Source: JADJPF01 sp964492845 (GTDB lineage Bacteria; Acidobacteriota; Blastocatellia; Chloracidobacteriales; JADJPF01). From it: DNA of 64,000 nucleotides. Each line of letters opens with the position of its first letter. Position 1 is the first letter of the stretch. The notes below the pieces were generated by a model, which saw only the letters and a list, made by a program, of their open reading frames with translations, did no database searches and was not told the origin of the DNA. The position numbers and the translations under genes were made by a program. Below, piece after piece: positions 54,401-62,700 of this stretch. The stretch is taken from positions 113,110 to 177,109 of the forward strand of contig CAZBMZ010000009.1 in the NCBI GenBank assembly GCA_964492845.1, given 5' to 3'.

Positions 54401-54755
54401 AGGCGAAATTGTACGCACTGCAACAGCAAATTTTAATGTTTTGCTACCAGACTTTCAAATTGGTTTTAACCCTGCACAGATAAATATTACACGTGGTCAA
54501 TCTGGTCAATTTAACGTCAATATAACTCGTAGCGGTGGTTTTACAGGTAATGTAACAGTTAATCCTGATGCAACACTGCTAAAAGTATTAAAAATAAAAG
54601 TTACCCCGCCGTCACAAACAACTAGTGCTGCTAGTGTTAGCTTTAACTTTAAGGTAAAAAATAAAGCTCCACTAGGTCGCCAACAACTAAGCTTTACTGG
54701 TAGAGATGAACTAGGAAATGTGCGAACAGGTATACTTACTCTAATAATTCAATAG
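51423..54755 (+). CDS. large secreted SBBP beta-propeller-repeat protein with Ig-like tail
   Basis: 1110 residues. A signal/anchor helix (about 5-25) is followed by a DUF7948-like N-domain (to about 270; L-S-F-E-A-N-S-G-Q-T-D-P-Q-V-K-F-F-S-R-G). SBBP repeats follow (about 275-705), each with Y-S-T-Y-L-G-G, D-x-x-x-N-x-Y-x-T-G-E-T and S-x-x-F-P-x-x-N-A/P-x-Q. Then come a putative He_PIG Ig domain (about 715-800) and three more beta-sandwich domains. Such proteins are surface or matrix components in soil bacteria; function is unknown. No C-terminal sorting signal recognised. AAGGAG precedes the ATG. Confidence 0.88.
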   Translation: MQSRYLFFLSLVFLSILLLTSYLFFYSNTSNFPSSKTDNKQSFNNIQQSLLQNYSKLPLSFEANSGQTDPQVKFFSRGKGYNLLLTEKEALLSLKNDKEKAPTTVKMQFVGSNPKPKLEAIGERAGKINYFIGNDKKNWHTNLSEYNKVKYESIYPGIDAIYYGNQQQLEYDLIVSPGASPKEIIVQLDVDSPNNALSVDMEGNLIIPTNAGNLYKHKPIIYQEIDGTKEFIAGSYKLKGNNIFGFEVADYDPTKPLVIDPVFIYSTYFGGTDRDRGFGITVDKDNNVYLTGETLSISFPLKNPFQNKGGGTSIDIFVTKLNSTATEILYSTYVVGNDIDSGFAIAVDSQGNAYVTGETYSTNFPVVNAVQPTGGGGVNIDAFVIKLNPTGNELLYSTYLGGTLVERAFSIKLNAAGNVYIAGETTSLDLPVKNAFQTQKSASFDAFVARLSVDGSSLDFCTYLGGDDLDKCHDMTLDSDSNVYMVGETVSSNFPTKNAGQAEGGGINNIDIFITKLNPTGSIIFSTYLGPLDLDRAFGVAVDSQKNIYITGMTNSVNFPTVNPAQATKGGAIDAYVMKLDPTAKTILYCTYIGGSKDEVGFNIAVDKNDNIYVYGETMSLTDFPMQRPLQSASAGGFFDAFLAKYDSNGALVFSTYLGGNNPDRAGQMAIDTQGDIYLIGHTPSLDFPVANALQPDKGGDDDIFLIKVSDPVINCPQISFLPTTLNEALINSFYNQTISVANSTTTYTFAITSGKLPNGLTFNTNGLLFGTPTESGTFNLVITATDPNGCVSNQLFNLVVRQVSGDFTLNVSPSLQSIAAGSSTSFNVEVQASSNFSQPVTIAAASNNSTISISPVSVTINPGNRITFTVNTSDNIPLAQYPINFTGTVGSLVRSQMAILEVTSNAPDFTLSLTSSTTTLMAGASADFIARVLPIRGFAEPVMLQTSISPSTNDLTISPQTAVASPNSNAIFSIKASNIASGNFTLTITATAGEIVRTATANFNVLLPDFQIGFNPAQINITRGQSGQFNVNITRSGGFTGNVTVNPDATLLKVLKIKVTPPSQTTSAASVSFNFKVKNKAPLGRQQLSFTGRDELGNVRTGILTLIIQ

Positions 54756-54773
54756 CTAGCTATTAATGAGCTA

Positions 54774-55376
54774 TTATCTTTGCCTAGTATTTATCTGTAG
54801 TATAATTCCTAGGCTACTTAAAAATATTATTAGAATTAAGCCTAATAAGCCTAATATTTGGTCTAAAAGCTTAATTCCAGTCCATTGCAAATAATGAATT
54901 TTATAAAGAGAATCAATAAAATTAGTATCTTTACCTGTTTGTTGTAAACTTAATCTATTCCAATCTAAAGATATAGTTATACTAGTATTAGTAACTATTG
55001 CTTGTTTGTTAATACTTAAGATTTGACCATAGCGATTTGGGTTTAAGGAAAAAGCATCTATAACCAAAGCTTTTATTTCATTTTCTGTTGGCATTTGTTT
55101 TGCCGATAAAGTAATTGGATCTAAATGTTGCCAACCTTCAGATGTTTTTACTAATAAATGATTGCCTAAGACAGTCTTAAAATATTTAACTTCTAACCAA
55201 TTAAGTTTAGGGTTAATATTTATTGGCTCATCTATTGGATAAGTTTTTATTGTTAATAGTTCGTATGCTCCTTGATAACCTGGTTTAAGAAAAAATATAA
55301 AACCAGTGATTGCCCATCCAAATAAGGGTAAAAGCATTGTTATTCCTATTATCCTATGTATTTTTCTAATGTTCAT
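54774..55376 (-). CDS. PepSY-associated transmembrane-like protein
   Basis: 200 residues. An N-terminal helix (R-K-I-H-R-I-I-G-I-T-M-L-L-P-L-F-G-W-A-I-T-G) and a C-terminal one (about 170-195) enclose a PepSY-like middle. I-H-R-I-I-G and Y-K-I-H-Y-L-Q-W-T-G are typical of the PepSY-associated TM family, which is linked to iron reductases and siderophore uptake. It is shorter than the usual 350-500 residues, so it is a minimal form. Convergent with the SBBP gene with 18 bases between. Confidence 0.65.
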   Translation of the reverse strand: MNIRKIHRIIGITMLLPLFGWAITGFIFFLKPGYQGAYELLTIKTYPIDEPININPKLNWLEVKYFKTVLGNHLLVKTSEGWQHLDPITLSAKQMPTENEIKALVIDAFSLNPNRYGQILSINKQAIVTNTSITISLDWNRLSLQQTGKDTNFIDSLYKIHYLQWTGIKLLDQILGLLGLILIIFLSSLGIILQINTRQR

Positions 55377-55598
55377 ATAATTAGTAATTATCCTATTTAT
55401 AAGATATTTAATTTGTTAGGGTTATTAACCAAAACTTAAGTTAACAATATTTCTCTAAAAAAAATCCGTAAACTTGCCGAAAAAAATCAACCTTTCTTAT
55501 CTGTTTTTAATCCAAGATGTTGTACAATATTGGCTAATAACGCAAAGATATATCAGACCTAGTAAATTAATTAAAGTTTTTATAATCTAGGAGTTTTT

Positions 55599-56789
55599 AT
55601 GAGCAAGCATTATAAAGTTTCCCTACTAGTTGTTATTATGTTGTTTCTATGTTCTGCCATTCCTACTTATGCAGATAATAAAGATAATGACAAAGATAAG
55701 AAAAATACTACCAACAGTAAATCTAAGTTGGAAGCTAACAAAGATCCAGAAAAAGTTGGTAAACGTGACATCAATAAACGCCAAATCAATTTTTATTCAA
55801 TAGAAAAAGAAATTGCTGTAGGCCAAGGTCTAGCAGCAGAAGCCGAACGCCAACTTAAATTTATAGATGATCCAATAGTCACAGAATATATCAACCGAGT
55901 AGGACAAAATATTGCTCTTAACTCTGATGCTAAAGTACCTTTTACAATTAAAGTTGTTGACTCTGAAGAAATAAATGCTTTTGCTTTACCAGGAGGTTTC
56001 TTTTTTGTTAACAAAGGCTTAATCCTAGCCGCAGATTCAGAATCTGAAATTGTTGGTGTAATGGCACATGAAATTGCTCATGTGGCTGCTCGTCACGGTA
56101 CAGAACAAGTATCCAAAGGACAATTAATTAATTTTGGTTCTATTCCTTTAATTTTCCTTGGCGGCCCAATTGGAATTGCTGCTCGTTCTGCTGCTAATTT
56201 AGCTATCCCATTAACATTTCTAAAATTTAGCCGCAATGCTGAAACAGAAGCTGACGTTTTAGGTGCGCAATATGCTTGGGCAAGCGGTTATGACCCAATG
56301 GGAATGATAACAGTATTTGAAAAGCTATCTAAGAAAGATAGTAAAGGTTCTTCTGTGTTTAGCTCTCACCCAGCAACAGGAGATCGCGCAACAAATCTTC
56401 GCCAACTAATTGGTTTATTTCCTCAAAAAGATGAATATGTTGTTAATACTTCTGATTTTAATCGTGTAAAAGCAAGGCTTTTAGCAATTTCTGGTGGCAG
56501 TCGTCAAGGTGGTATAAACAACGGTGATCCTACTTCTGGTGGTGGTGATAGCCGACCTACCTTAAAACGCCGTCGTGATGACAATGGAAATATTGGCGAT
56601 CCAGATTCTGATAACAACAGTTCAGATCCACAAGGCAGACCTACCTTAAAACGCCGTGATGATGGTGGTGGCAGTACTGTAGACTCAGATAGCAATAATC
56701 AAAGCAGTTCTCCATCAGGTCGTCCAACCTTAAAACGTAGTACTTCTAACAGTGATGATGGAAGTTCTAGTAGCGATGATAATAATTAG
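55599..56789 (+). CDS. M48 family zinc metallopeptidase with C-terminal RPTLKR repeats
   Basis: 396 residues. A signal peptide (to about 25) and a Lys/Asp-rich stretch precede the peptidase domain (about 65-295), with H-E-I-A-H-V-A-A-R-H (HExxH) and the downstream Glu in N-A-E-T-E-A-D. G-G-F-F-F-V-N-K-G is typical of BepA/LoiP-like periplasmic M48 proteases involved in outer-membrane quality control. The tail carries three copies of R-P-T-L-K-R separated by Asp/Ser/Gly-rich linkers of about 25 residues. That tail is unusual and looks disordered. A strong terminator follows. Confidence 0.85.
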   Translation: MSKHYKVSLLVVIMLFLCSAIPTYADNKDNDKDKKNTTNSKSKLEANKDPEKVGKRDINKRQINFYSIEKEIAVGQGLAAEAERQLKFIDDPIVTEYINRVGQNIALNSDAKVPFTIKVVDSEEINAFALPGGFFFVNKGLILAADSESEIVGVMAHEIAHVAARHGTEQVSKGQLINFGSIPLIFLGGPIGIAARSAANLAIPLTFLKFSRNAETEADVLGAQYAWASGYDPMGMITVFEKLSKKDSKGSSVFSSHPATGDRATNLRQLIGLFPQKDEYVVNTSDFNRVKARLLAISGGSRQGGINNGDPTSGGGDSRPTLKRRRDDNGNIGDPDSDNNSSDPQGRPTLKRRDDGGGSTVDSDSNNQSSSPSGRPTLKRSTSNSDDGSSSSDDNN

Positions 56790-56819
56790 TCTTACCTAAA
56801 AGTATTTTCTAAGTAAAAA

Positions 56820-56843
56820 GTGAGCTTGCAAGCTCACTTTTTT
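56820..56843 (+). terminator. rho-independent terminator after the M48 protease gene
   Basis: Perfect palindrome GTGAGCTTG/CAAGCTCAC (9 bp, no unpaired loop as written) with A residues before and six T residues after. Can work in both directions. Confidence 0.85.
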
Positions 56844-56991
56844 ATTTTTAGCAATGTTTTTTTTGGATATTAAAAATTTATAATCAGTTTGTTTGGTAAA
56901 ACCAGCTTTTTGGAATAAAAAAATAAATTTTGCATTTTATATTTGTAATCAACTAACTCAAATAAAATAGCTCTTAGAGCTAGACAGGAAC

Positions 56992-57687
56992 ATGATGAGA
57001 AAATCGATTACGTATTTTAGTTTTTTTTTATTTTGTTTGTTAATTTTATCAACTAGTTTTCAAGCTAGCAGTTTAGCAACCTCCAATTTAATTACCTCTA
57101 ATCCTACAAAATCAACAGAAAACCTAGTTGCAACTTCGCCAGAAAAGGTTAATCCTTTATTAATTGGTGCTAACATTCCTGATGTAACATTAAAAACTAT
57201 TGAAAACAAAGAGGTTAATTTATTAGCTTTAGTAAAAAACAAACCCACTGTCTTTATTTTTTATCGTGGTGGTTGGTGACCTTACTGTAATTTGCAGTTG
57301 GGACAACTGCGCTTAATTGAGTCTCAATTAGTAGAATTAGGTTATCAACTAGTCGCCATTAGTCCAGATCGTGTAGAAAAACTCCAAGAAAGCCTAGAAA
57401 AAAATAAGCTAAATTATTTGCTACTCTCTGATAGTTCTGCTAGTGCAGCAACAGGTTTTGGTATTGCCTTCCAAGTTGATAGTCAAACTTTAGAGCTTTA
57501 CAAAAAATACAATATTGACTTAGAAAAAGTTTCTGGTGAAAAACATCATATACTACCTGTACCATCTGTTTTTATTGTTGACACCGCAGGGAAAATAAAA
57601 TTTCAATATGTTAATCCAGATTATAAAAACCGCTTAAGCTCTGATGTAGTTTTAGCTGCGGCTAAATCAATAAATAGCAATAAATAA
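56992..57687 (+). CDS. secreted peroxiredoxin-like selenoprotein (U-x-x-C)
   Basis: 231 residues when TGA at 57277-57279 is read as selenocysteine (U96). The part before it is a signal peptide (F-F-L-F-C-L-L-I-L-S-T-S) and the start of an AhpC/TSA fold (G-A-N-I-P-D-V-T-L-K-T, T-V-F-I-F-Y-R-G-G-W). The frame continues U-P-Y-C-N-L-Q-L-G-Q-L-R-L-I-E, where homologues have W-C-P-Y-C. So Sec replaces the first Cys of the redox motif, keeping a resolving Cys99. The C-terminal part is normal thioredoxin fold (S-P-D-R, P-S-V-F-I-V-D-T). Expected role: peroxide or thiol redox in the periplasm. AGGA lies 4 bases before the ATG. Confidence 0.9.
57294..57310 (+). promoter_or_regulatory. SECIS-like hairpin after the peroxiredoxin UGA
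   Basis: GCAGTTG (57294-57300) pairs perfectly with CAACTGC (57304-57310) around a GGA loop, 14 bases after the UGA. Position, stem length and a G at the start of the apical loop fit the bacterial SECIS pattern read by SelB. Confidence 0.8.
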
Positions 57688-57697
57688 GATTATTTTT

Positions 57698-57734
57698 GGC
57701 AATAAGCCCTAAACTAATTTTAAGGCTTATTGTC
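57698..57734 (+). terminator. probable terminator after the selenoprotein gene
   Basis: GGCAATAAGCC pairs with GGCTTATTGTC (11 bp with one G-U) across a 15-base loop, 10 bases after the stop. The T-tract is weak. Confidence 0.55.
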
Positions 57735-57809
57735 AAATAATTAGTTTTAGCTATATAGTTGAAATTAGTTTTTAAGAAATAACAAATCAATTACATAGGT
57801 ATCAATTTA

Positions 57810-58649
57810 ATGGTAGGAACTCTTTACCTAGTATCAACTCCTATAGGAAATTTAGAAGATATTACCTTAAGAGCCTTAAAAATCTTAAAAAGCGTTTCTT
57901 TAATCGCTTGTGAAGACACCCGCCAAACTAGCAAACTGCTCCACCACTACCAAATTAGCTGTCCAACTATTAGCTATCATGAACATAATGAACAAGAACG
58001 TAGTCAACATTTATTAAACAAATTAAATTCAGGTGAATCAATTGCTTTAGTAAGTGATGCAGGAACACCTGTAATTTCTGACCCTGGTTTTGTTTTAATC
58101 CAAAAAGCTATTGAAGCTCAAATTTCTGTTATATCTATTCCTGGCCCATCAGCCCTGCTACCCGCTTTGATTGGTTCAGGACTTCCCTGTCATGAATTTC
58201 TTTTTATTGGTTTTCTTCCTTCTAAACAATCTCAAAGACGTAAAAAACTAGAAGAAATAAAATCCTTACCTTATACAATTATTTGCTATGAGTCCCCTCA
58301 TAGAATTTCGCCAACTTTGCTAGATGCTCAAGAAATCCTTGGAATAAGAAAAACTGTTATTGCAAGAGAGCTAACTAAATTACATGAAGAATTCTTGCGA
58401 GGAACATTATCAGACTTAAATAATAAAATCTTAGAACATCCTCTTAAAGGTGAATTAGTTTTAGTAATAGCTCCTGCCGATCAGACAACAGAAATACATA
58501 ATTTAGAAAAGAGTTTAAGCCAAGCTATAGAAGATCAAATGACAAATAATAACTTAGACAAAATGGCTGCATTAAAAGCTGTAGCGCGAAGCTTAGGAAT
58601 GAGCAAAAGCGAAGCTTATCGACGCTTGCAAATGGAAGAAAAAAAATAG
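57810..58649 (+). CDS. rsmI: 16S rRNA (cytidine(1402)-2'-O)-methyltransferase
   Basis: 279 residues. N-terminal L-Y-L-V-S-T-P-I-G-N-L-E-D-I-T-L-R-A, then A-C-E-D-T-R-Q-T-S-K-L-L, S-D-A-G-T-P-V-I-S-D-P-G and F-I-G-F-L-P are the RsmI tetrapyrrole-methylase-fold blocks. It 2'-O-methylates C1402 in the decoding site using SAM. The C-terminal helical domain (A-L-K-A-V-A-R-S-L-G-M-S-K-S-E-A-Y-R) is complete. Ends in TAG before a strong terminator. Confidence 0.94.
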   Translation: MVGTLYLVSTPIGNLEDITLRALKILKSVSLIACEDTRQTSKLLHHYQISCPTISYHEHNEQERSQHLLNKLNSGESIALVSDAGTPVISDPGFVLIQKAIEAQISVISIPGPSALLPALIGSGLPCHEFLFIGFLPSKQSQRRKKLEEIKSLPYTIICYESPHRISPTLLDAQEILGIRKTVIARELTKLHEEFLRGTLSDLNNKILEHPLKGELVLVIAPADQTTEIHNLEKSLSQAIEDQMTNNNLDKMAALKAVARSLGMSKSEAYRRLQMEEKK

Positions 58650-58658
58650 CTTAAAAAG

Positions 58659-58692
58659 AAAAAAGCTTAGTGAACTTTCACTAAGCTTTTTT
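58659..58692. terminator. bidirectional terminator between rsmI and the PilZ gene
   Basis: AAAAAAGCTTAGTG pairs with CACTAAGCTTTTTT (14 bp including the A/T flanks) with a 6-base loop. Works for both convergent genes. Confidence 0.85.
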
Positions 58693-58737
58693 AGATGTCC
58701 TTTGTTAGGACAGGGGGCATGTTTTTACAGATTTTTA

Positions 58738-59124
58738 CTAGTTAATAACAACCCATTTACCTATTTTTTTAATAAATTCTAGTCCTATTGCCCAACCACC
58801 TTCATTATGACTAGCTACATGTCGAACCTTTACAACGGCTGAAAATTTGCCATTTAACCCAGAAAATATAAGCTCTGCTCCTTGTTCTAAAGGCACATCG
58901 CAGATAACTCTTGCACCATTGCGGGAAACATTTTCTGTTTTTACAGCGCGAAAATAAGTAGTATTATTAATTGTTCGTCTTAAGTACATTTTTAAGCTTA
59001 AGCTTACTCTAGCTTCTGTTCTATGTTCAGCAGGGTTAAAAGAATTTATAGCTGTCTTAACAGCTTCCTTAACATTATTTTCTACAGCACTATTAATATA
59101 AGTAACTTTGGCAGTATTTAACAT
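58738..59124 (-). CDS. PilZ domain protein
   Basis: 128 residues. R-T-E-A-R (RxxxR) at about residue 35 and N-V-S-R-N-G ([DN]xSxxG) at about 65 are the two PilZ motifs that bind cyclic di-GMP, and the rest fits the small beta-barrel. It is a single-domain effector, perhaps downstream of the HD-GYP enzyme at 5.8 kb, though that is inference. Its upstream region holds a cluster of TGTCA/TGACA sites. Confidence 0.75.
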   Translation of the reverse strand: MLNTAKVTYINSAVENNVKEAVKTAINSFNPAEHRTEARVSLSLKMYLRRTINNTTYFRAVKTENVSRNGARVICDVPLEQGAELIFSGLNGKFSAVVKVRHVASHNEGGWAIGLEFIKKIGKWVVIN

Positions 59125-59503
59125 TTGATTATCTCCTATAAGCTTAATTTTTGTTTATTTGCAGATAAACAAAGGCAACTCTTAGGCCAAAAAATAGTTA
59201 TTTTGTCCAGAAAATTTATAAATATTGCATCTACTGCATTTAATAACCATATTCTTTTAATTTTAAGCTCTTGCCTTTATGTTTTCCTCTATAAAATGTC
59301 ATATTTGTCATTAACTAGTTATGTCAAAGCTGGCAGACTTGTCATTTTTGACATAATTAAATTTTAAGCTCAAAAGTTTACATTGCTTAAATATCTGTTT
59401 TTCTAATACATAGCATTGTTTTTTCGTCTAAATGTGTTGGCAATCTTCTAATCTGAAGTAAAATAGTTCTTTTATTAAAATTTCTATATTCTTGAGGTGC
59501 AAA
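59125..59503. other. intergenic region with TGTCA/TGACA cluster
   Basis: About 380 bases between the PilZ start and the ALDH fragment. An 80-codon frame at 59125-59367 lacks any coding signature. TGTCA occurs at 59297, 59306, 59322 and 59340, and TGACA at 59349; the last two form TGTCA-TTTT-TGACA. This looks like an operator array. The rest is AT-rich. Confidence 0.45.
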
Positions 59504-59776
59504 ATGAGTATTAGCAATTTTGATGAAGCAATTGCTAAAAGCAATGATACTATTTATGGTCTAGCTGCTACTATTTGGACTCATGATATAAAGAAAGCTC
59601 ACTGCCTCGCACATGCAATTAAAGCTGATACGGTCTGGATTAATACTTACAATATGTTTGATAGTGCTTCCCCTTATGGTGGTTATAAAATGAGTGGTTT
59701 TGGTAGAGAACAAAGTTTAGAAGCATTTAATTTTTATACCCAAACTAAAACTGTTTGGATAGATCTTAATCAATAA
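59504..59776 (+). pseudogene. C-terminal fragment of an aldehyde dehydrogenase
   Basis: 90 residues equal to the last fifth of a betaine-aldehyde-dehydrogenase-type ALDH: N-F-D-E-A-I-A-K-S-N-D-T-I-Y-G-L-A-A, W-I-N-T-Y-N-M-F-D, P-Y-G-G-Y-K-M-S-G-F-G-R-E and T-K-T-V-W-I-D-L. The catalytic Cys and NAD-binding parts are absent, and no ALDH sequence is visible upstream. It has its own GAGG site 7 bases before the ATG and intact codons, so it may be translated. It ends 13 bases before the Kgd-type gene. Best read as a deletion remnant retained as the operon leader. Confidence 0.75.
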
Positions 59777-59789
59777 ATTTTCTAGCCTA

Positions 59790-62700
59790 ATGGCAACAGA
59801 TTTTAACCTAAGTGAAGATATTAATATGACAACAAAACAAGAAAATACTTCTGATTTATCGGCAAAAATTACTGCTGAATTTGGTCATAATGCCAGCTAT
59901 GTGCTGTCGCTACTATCACAGTTTCAAGCTGACCCAAATAGTTTAACAGGAGAATGGCAAAATTATTTTCGTGCCATAGTTCCTTCAACTAATGGAAATA
60001 GCCAACCAAGCAGCACTGCCATTGCCCCCACTTCCAACAATGGAACAATTAATAAAACAACTCCAGCAGCAGAAGTAAAACCAAATGGTGAACTTATACC
60101 AATGCGTGGAGCAGTACGTAAATTAGTTGATAACATGGAAGCAAGTTTGTCTGTTCCAACTGCAACATCTCAAAGACAAATTCCTATCAAAGTTTTAGAA
60201 GAAAATCGCCGCCTAATTAATGAGCATTTAGCCTCCCAACATATGGGGAAAATTTCTTTTACTCATGTGATTGCTTGGGCTTTAGTTAAAGCATTACAAA
60301 AATTCCCTAACCTTAATGATGCTTTTACAATTGTAGATGGACAACCGCATCGAGTCCGCCGAATAGATGTAAATATTGGTGTTGCAGTAGATGTTTCCAA
60401 ATCAGATGGTTCTCGCACTTTACTTGTGCCTAACATAAAAAAAGCTAATGAAATGGATTTTGCCGAATTTTTTGCGGCTTATAACAAAGCGGTTAGCGGT
60501 GCAAGATCCGGTAAATTAGCGGTAACAGACTATCAAGACACTACCGTCACTTTAACTAATCCTGGAACCATTGGTACTACAGCTTCTAATGCCCGTCTAA
60601 TGGCAGGTCAAGGTTTAATCTTAGCTACAGGATCTATTGATTATCCACCACAATATCAAGGAATGTCTGATGAAGCTTTATCACAACTAGGTATCAGCAA
60701 AATTTGTACCTTAGCTAGCACCTATGATCATAGAGTAATTCAAGGGGCTGAATCTGGTTCACTACTAGCAGAAATAAACCGTTTACTAGTTGGGGAAGAT
60801 AGCTTTTATGAACAAATCTTCTTAGACCTACAAGCTCCTTATCCTCCTGTAAAATGGAGTGTTGACCGTCACCCAGCTATATTAGGAACTCATCATAATG
60901 AATTAGTAGAAAAACAAGCTCGTGTGCTAGAGTTAATTACTGCCTATAGACTACGAGGACATTTAGCAGCTAATGTTAATCCCTTAAGAAAACAAATGCC
61001 TTATTATACCCACCCAGAACTTACACCAGAGCATTATGGCTTAAGCGTCTGGGATATGGACAGAGAGTTTTTTACTGGTGGATTGCTAGGAAAAGAACGG
61101 TCAACACTTAGAGATATTCTAGCATTATTAAGAAAAACCTATTGTGACAAGGTAGGTATAGAATTTCGTTACTTGCCTAATTTAGCTCAAAGAGAATGGT
61201 TGCGACAACGTATAGAAATGCCTCGTCAACTTCCTCCAACAGAAGTACGCCGCCAAATTTTATGGAAATTAATTTGTGCTGAATATTTTGAACGTTTCCT
61301 ACATACTAAATACTTAGGTCAAAAGCGATTTTCCATAGAAGGTGGTGAAGTTATAGTCACTGTTTTAGATCAATTAATTGAAATGGCTGCTGCTGCTGGA
61401 GTAGAAGATATTACGTTAGGTATGGCTCATCGAGGCCGCTTAAATGTTCTAGCTAATGTTGTTGGTAAATTCTGTGAACGTATTTTTACAATTTTTGAAG
61501 GCTCTGTACACCCTGATTTTGTTCACGACCAAGGCGATGTTAAATATCACCAAGGCGCGGTAGGCCAGCGTAAAACATCTAGTGGCCGGGATATTACTAT
61601 TAGTGTAGTGCCTAATCCTAGTCACTTAGAATTTGTAAATCCTGTAGTTGAAGGTATTGTTAGAGCAAAACAAGATTTACTAAGTGATAATGCAATAACT
61701 CGTGTCTTACCTGTTTTGCTACACGGTGATGCGGCCTTTGCAGGTGAAGGTATTGTAGCAGAAACTCTTAGCCTATCAGGGTTAAAAGCCTATCAAAATG
61801 GTGGTACTTTCCATATTGTTATCAATAATCAAATAGGCTTTACTACTTCTCCTGAATCTTCTCGATCTTCTCTTTATTGTACTGACATTGCAAAAATTAT
61901 AGAAACTCCTATTTTCCATGTTAATTCTGATGATCCTGATGTTGCTTATTGGGTATTAAACCTTGCTTTTGAGTTTAGACAAGAATTCCAAAAAGATGTA
62001 ATTATTGATCTAGTTGGATTTCGCCGACATGGGCATAATGAAGGTGATGAGCCAACCTATACACAACCTCTTATGTACCAACAAATTAAACAGCATCCTG
62101 GTGTATGTAAACTCTATAGCGATAAATTAATTAAAGAAGGGTTGCTTTCACAAGAAGAATTTACAGCTTTAGTCAATAAACGCATGCAAAGTTATGATGA
62201 AATACAGCAAAAAGTTAAGGGAATTGTTAAAAAACAACGCGCCAGCCAACTAGAAATTATTTGTGTAAGTTCTATTGATGATAGAAACATAACTTTAGAA
62301 ACACCCGCTACTAATATTTCTCAGACATCTGTAACTCAAATCACTAACGCACTTTCTACGGTTCCAGAAAATTTCCATATAAATCCAAAGCTTAAACCTT
62401 TAATTACCAAACGTGTAGCAATGGGAAATGGTGAAGCACCCTTAGATTGGGGCTTTGCTGAAGCCTTAGCTTTTGGATCGTTAGCCTTAGAAGGAACACA
62501 TATTAGACTAACTGGTCAAGACTGTATTCGTGGCACTTTTAGCCAACGGCATTTTGGTTATTATGACAATGAAACCAATAAACTTTGGATGCCCTTGCAA
62601 CATATCTCTAAAGATCAAGCACCTTGCGAGGTTTATGATAGCCTACTTTCAGAAGCAGCCGTCCTTGGATTTGAATATGGTTATAGTGTAGCATCTCCCA

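Noticed and set aside
56992..57687. Two separate genes of 95 and 131 residues
   Set aside because: Same frame, single TGA at the redox Cys position, and the thioredoxin fold needs both parts.
59340..59353. Sigma-54 promoter at TGGCAGACTTGTCA near the TGTCA cluster
   Set aside because: The -12 GC is missing (GT instead), so the match is not good enough.
59125..59367. 80-residue plus-strand ORF
   Set aside because: Composition is that of AT-rich noncoding DNA, no ribosome site, and it overlaps the TGTCA cluster.
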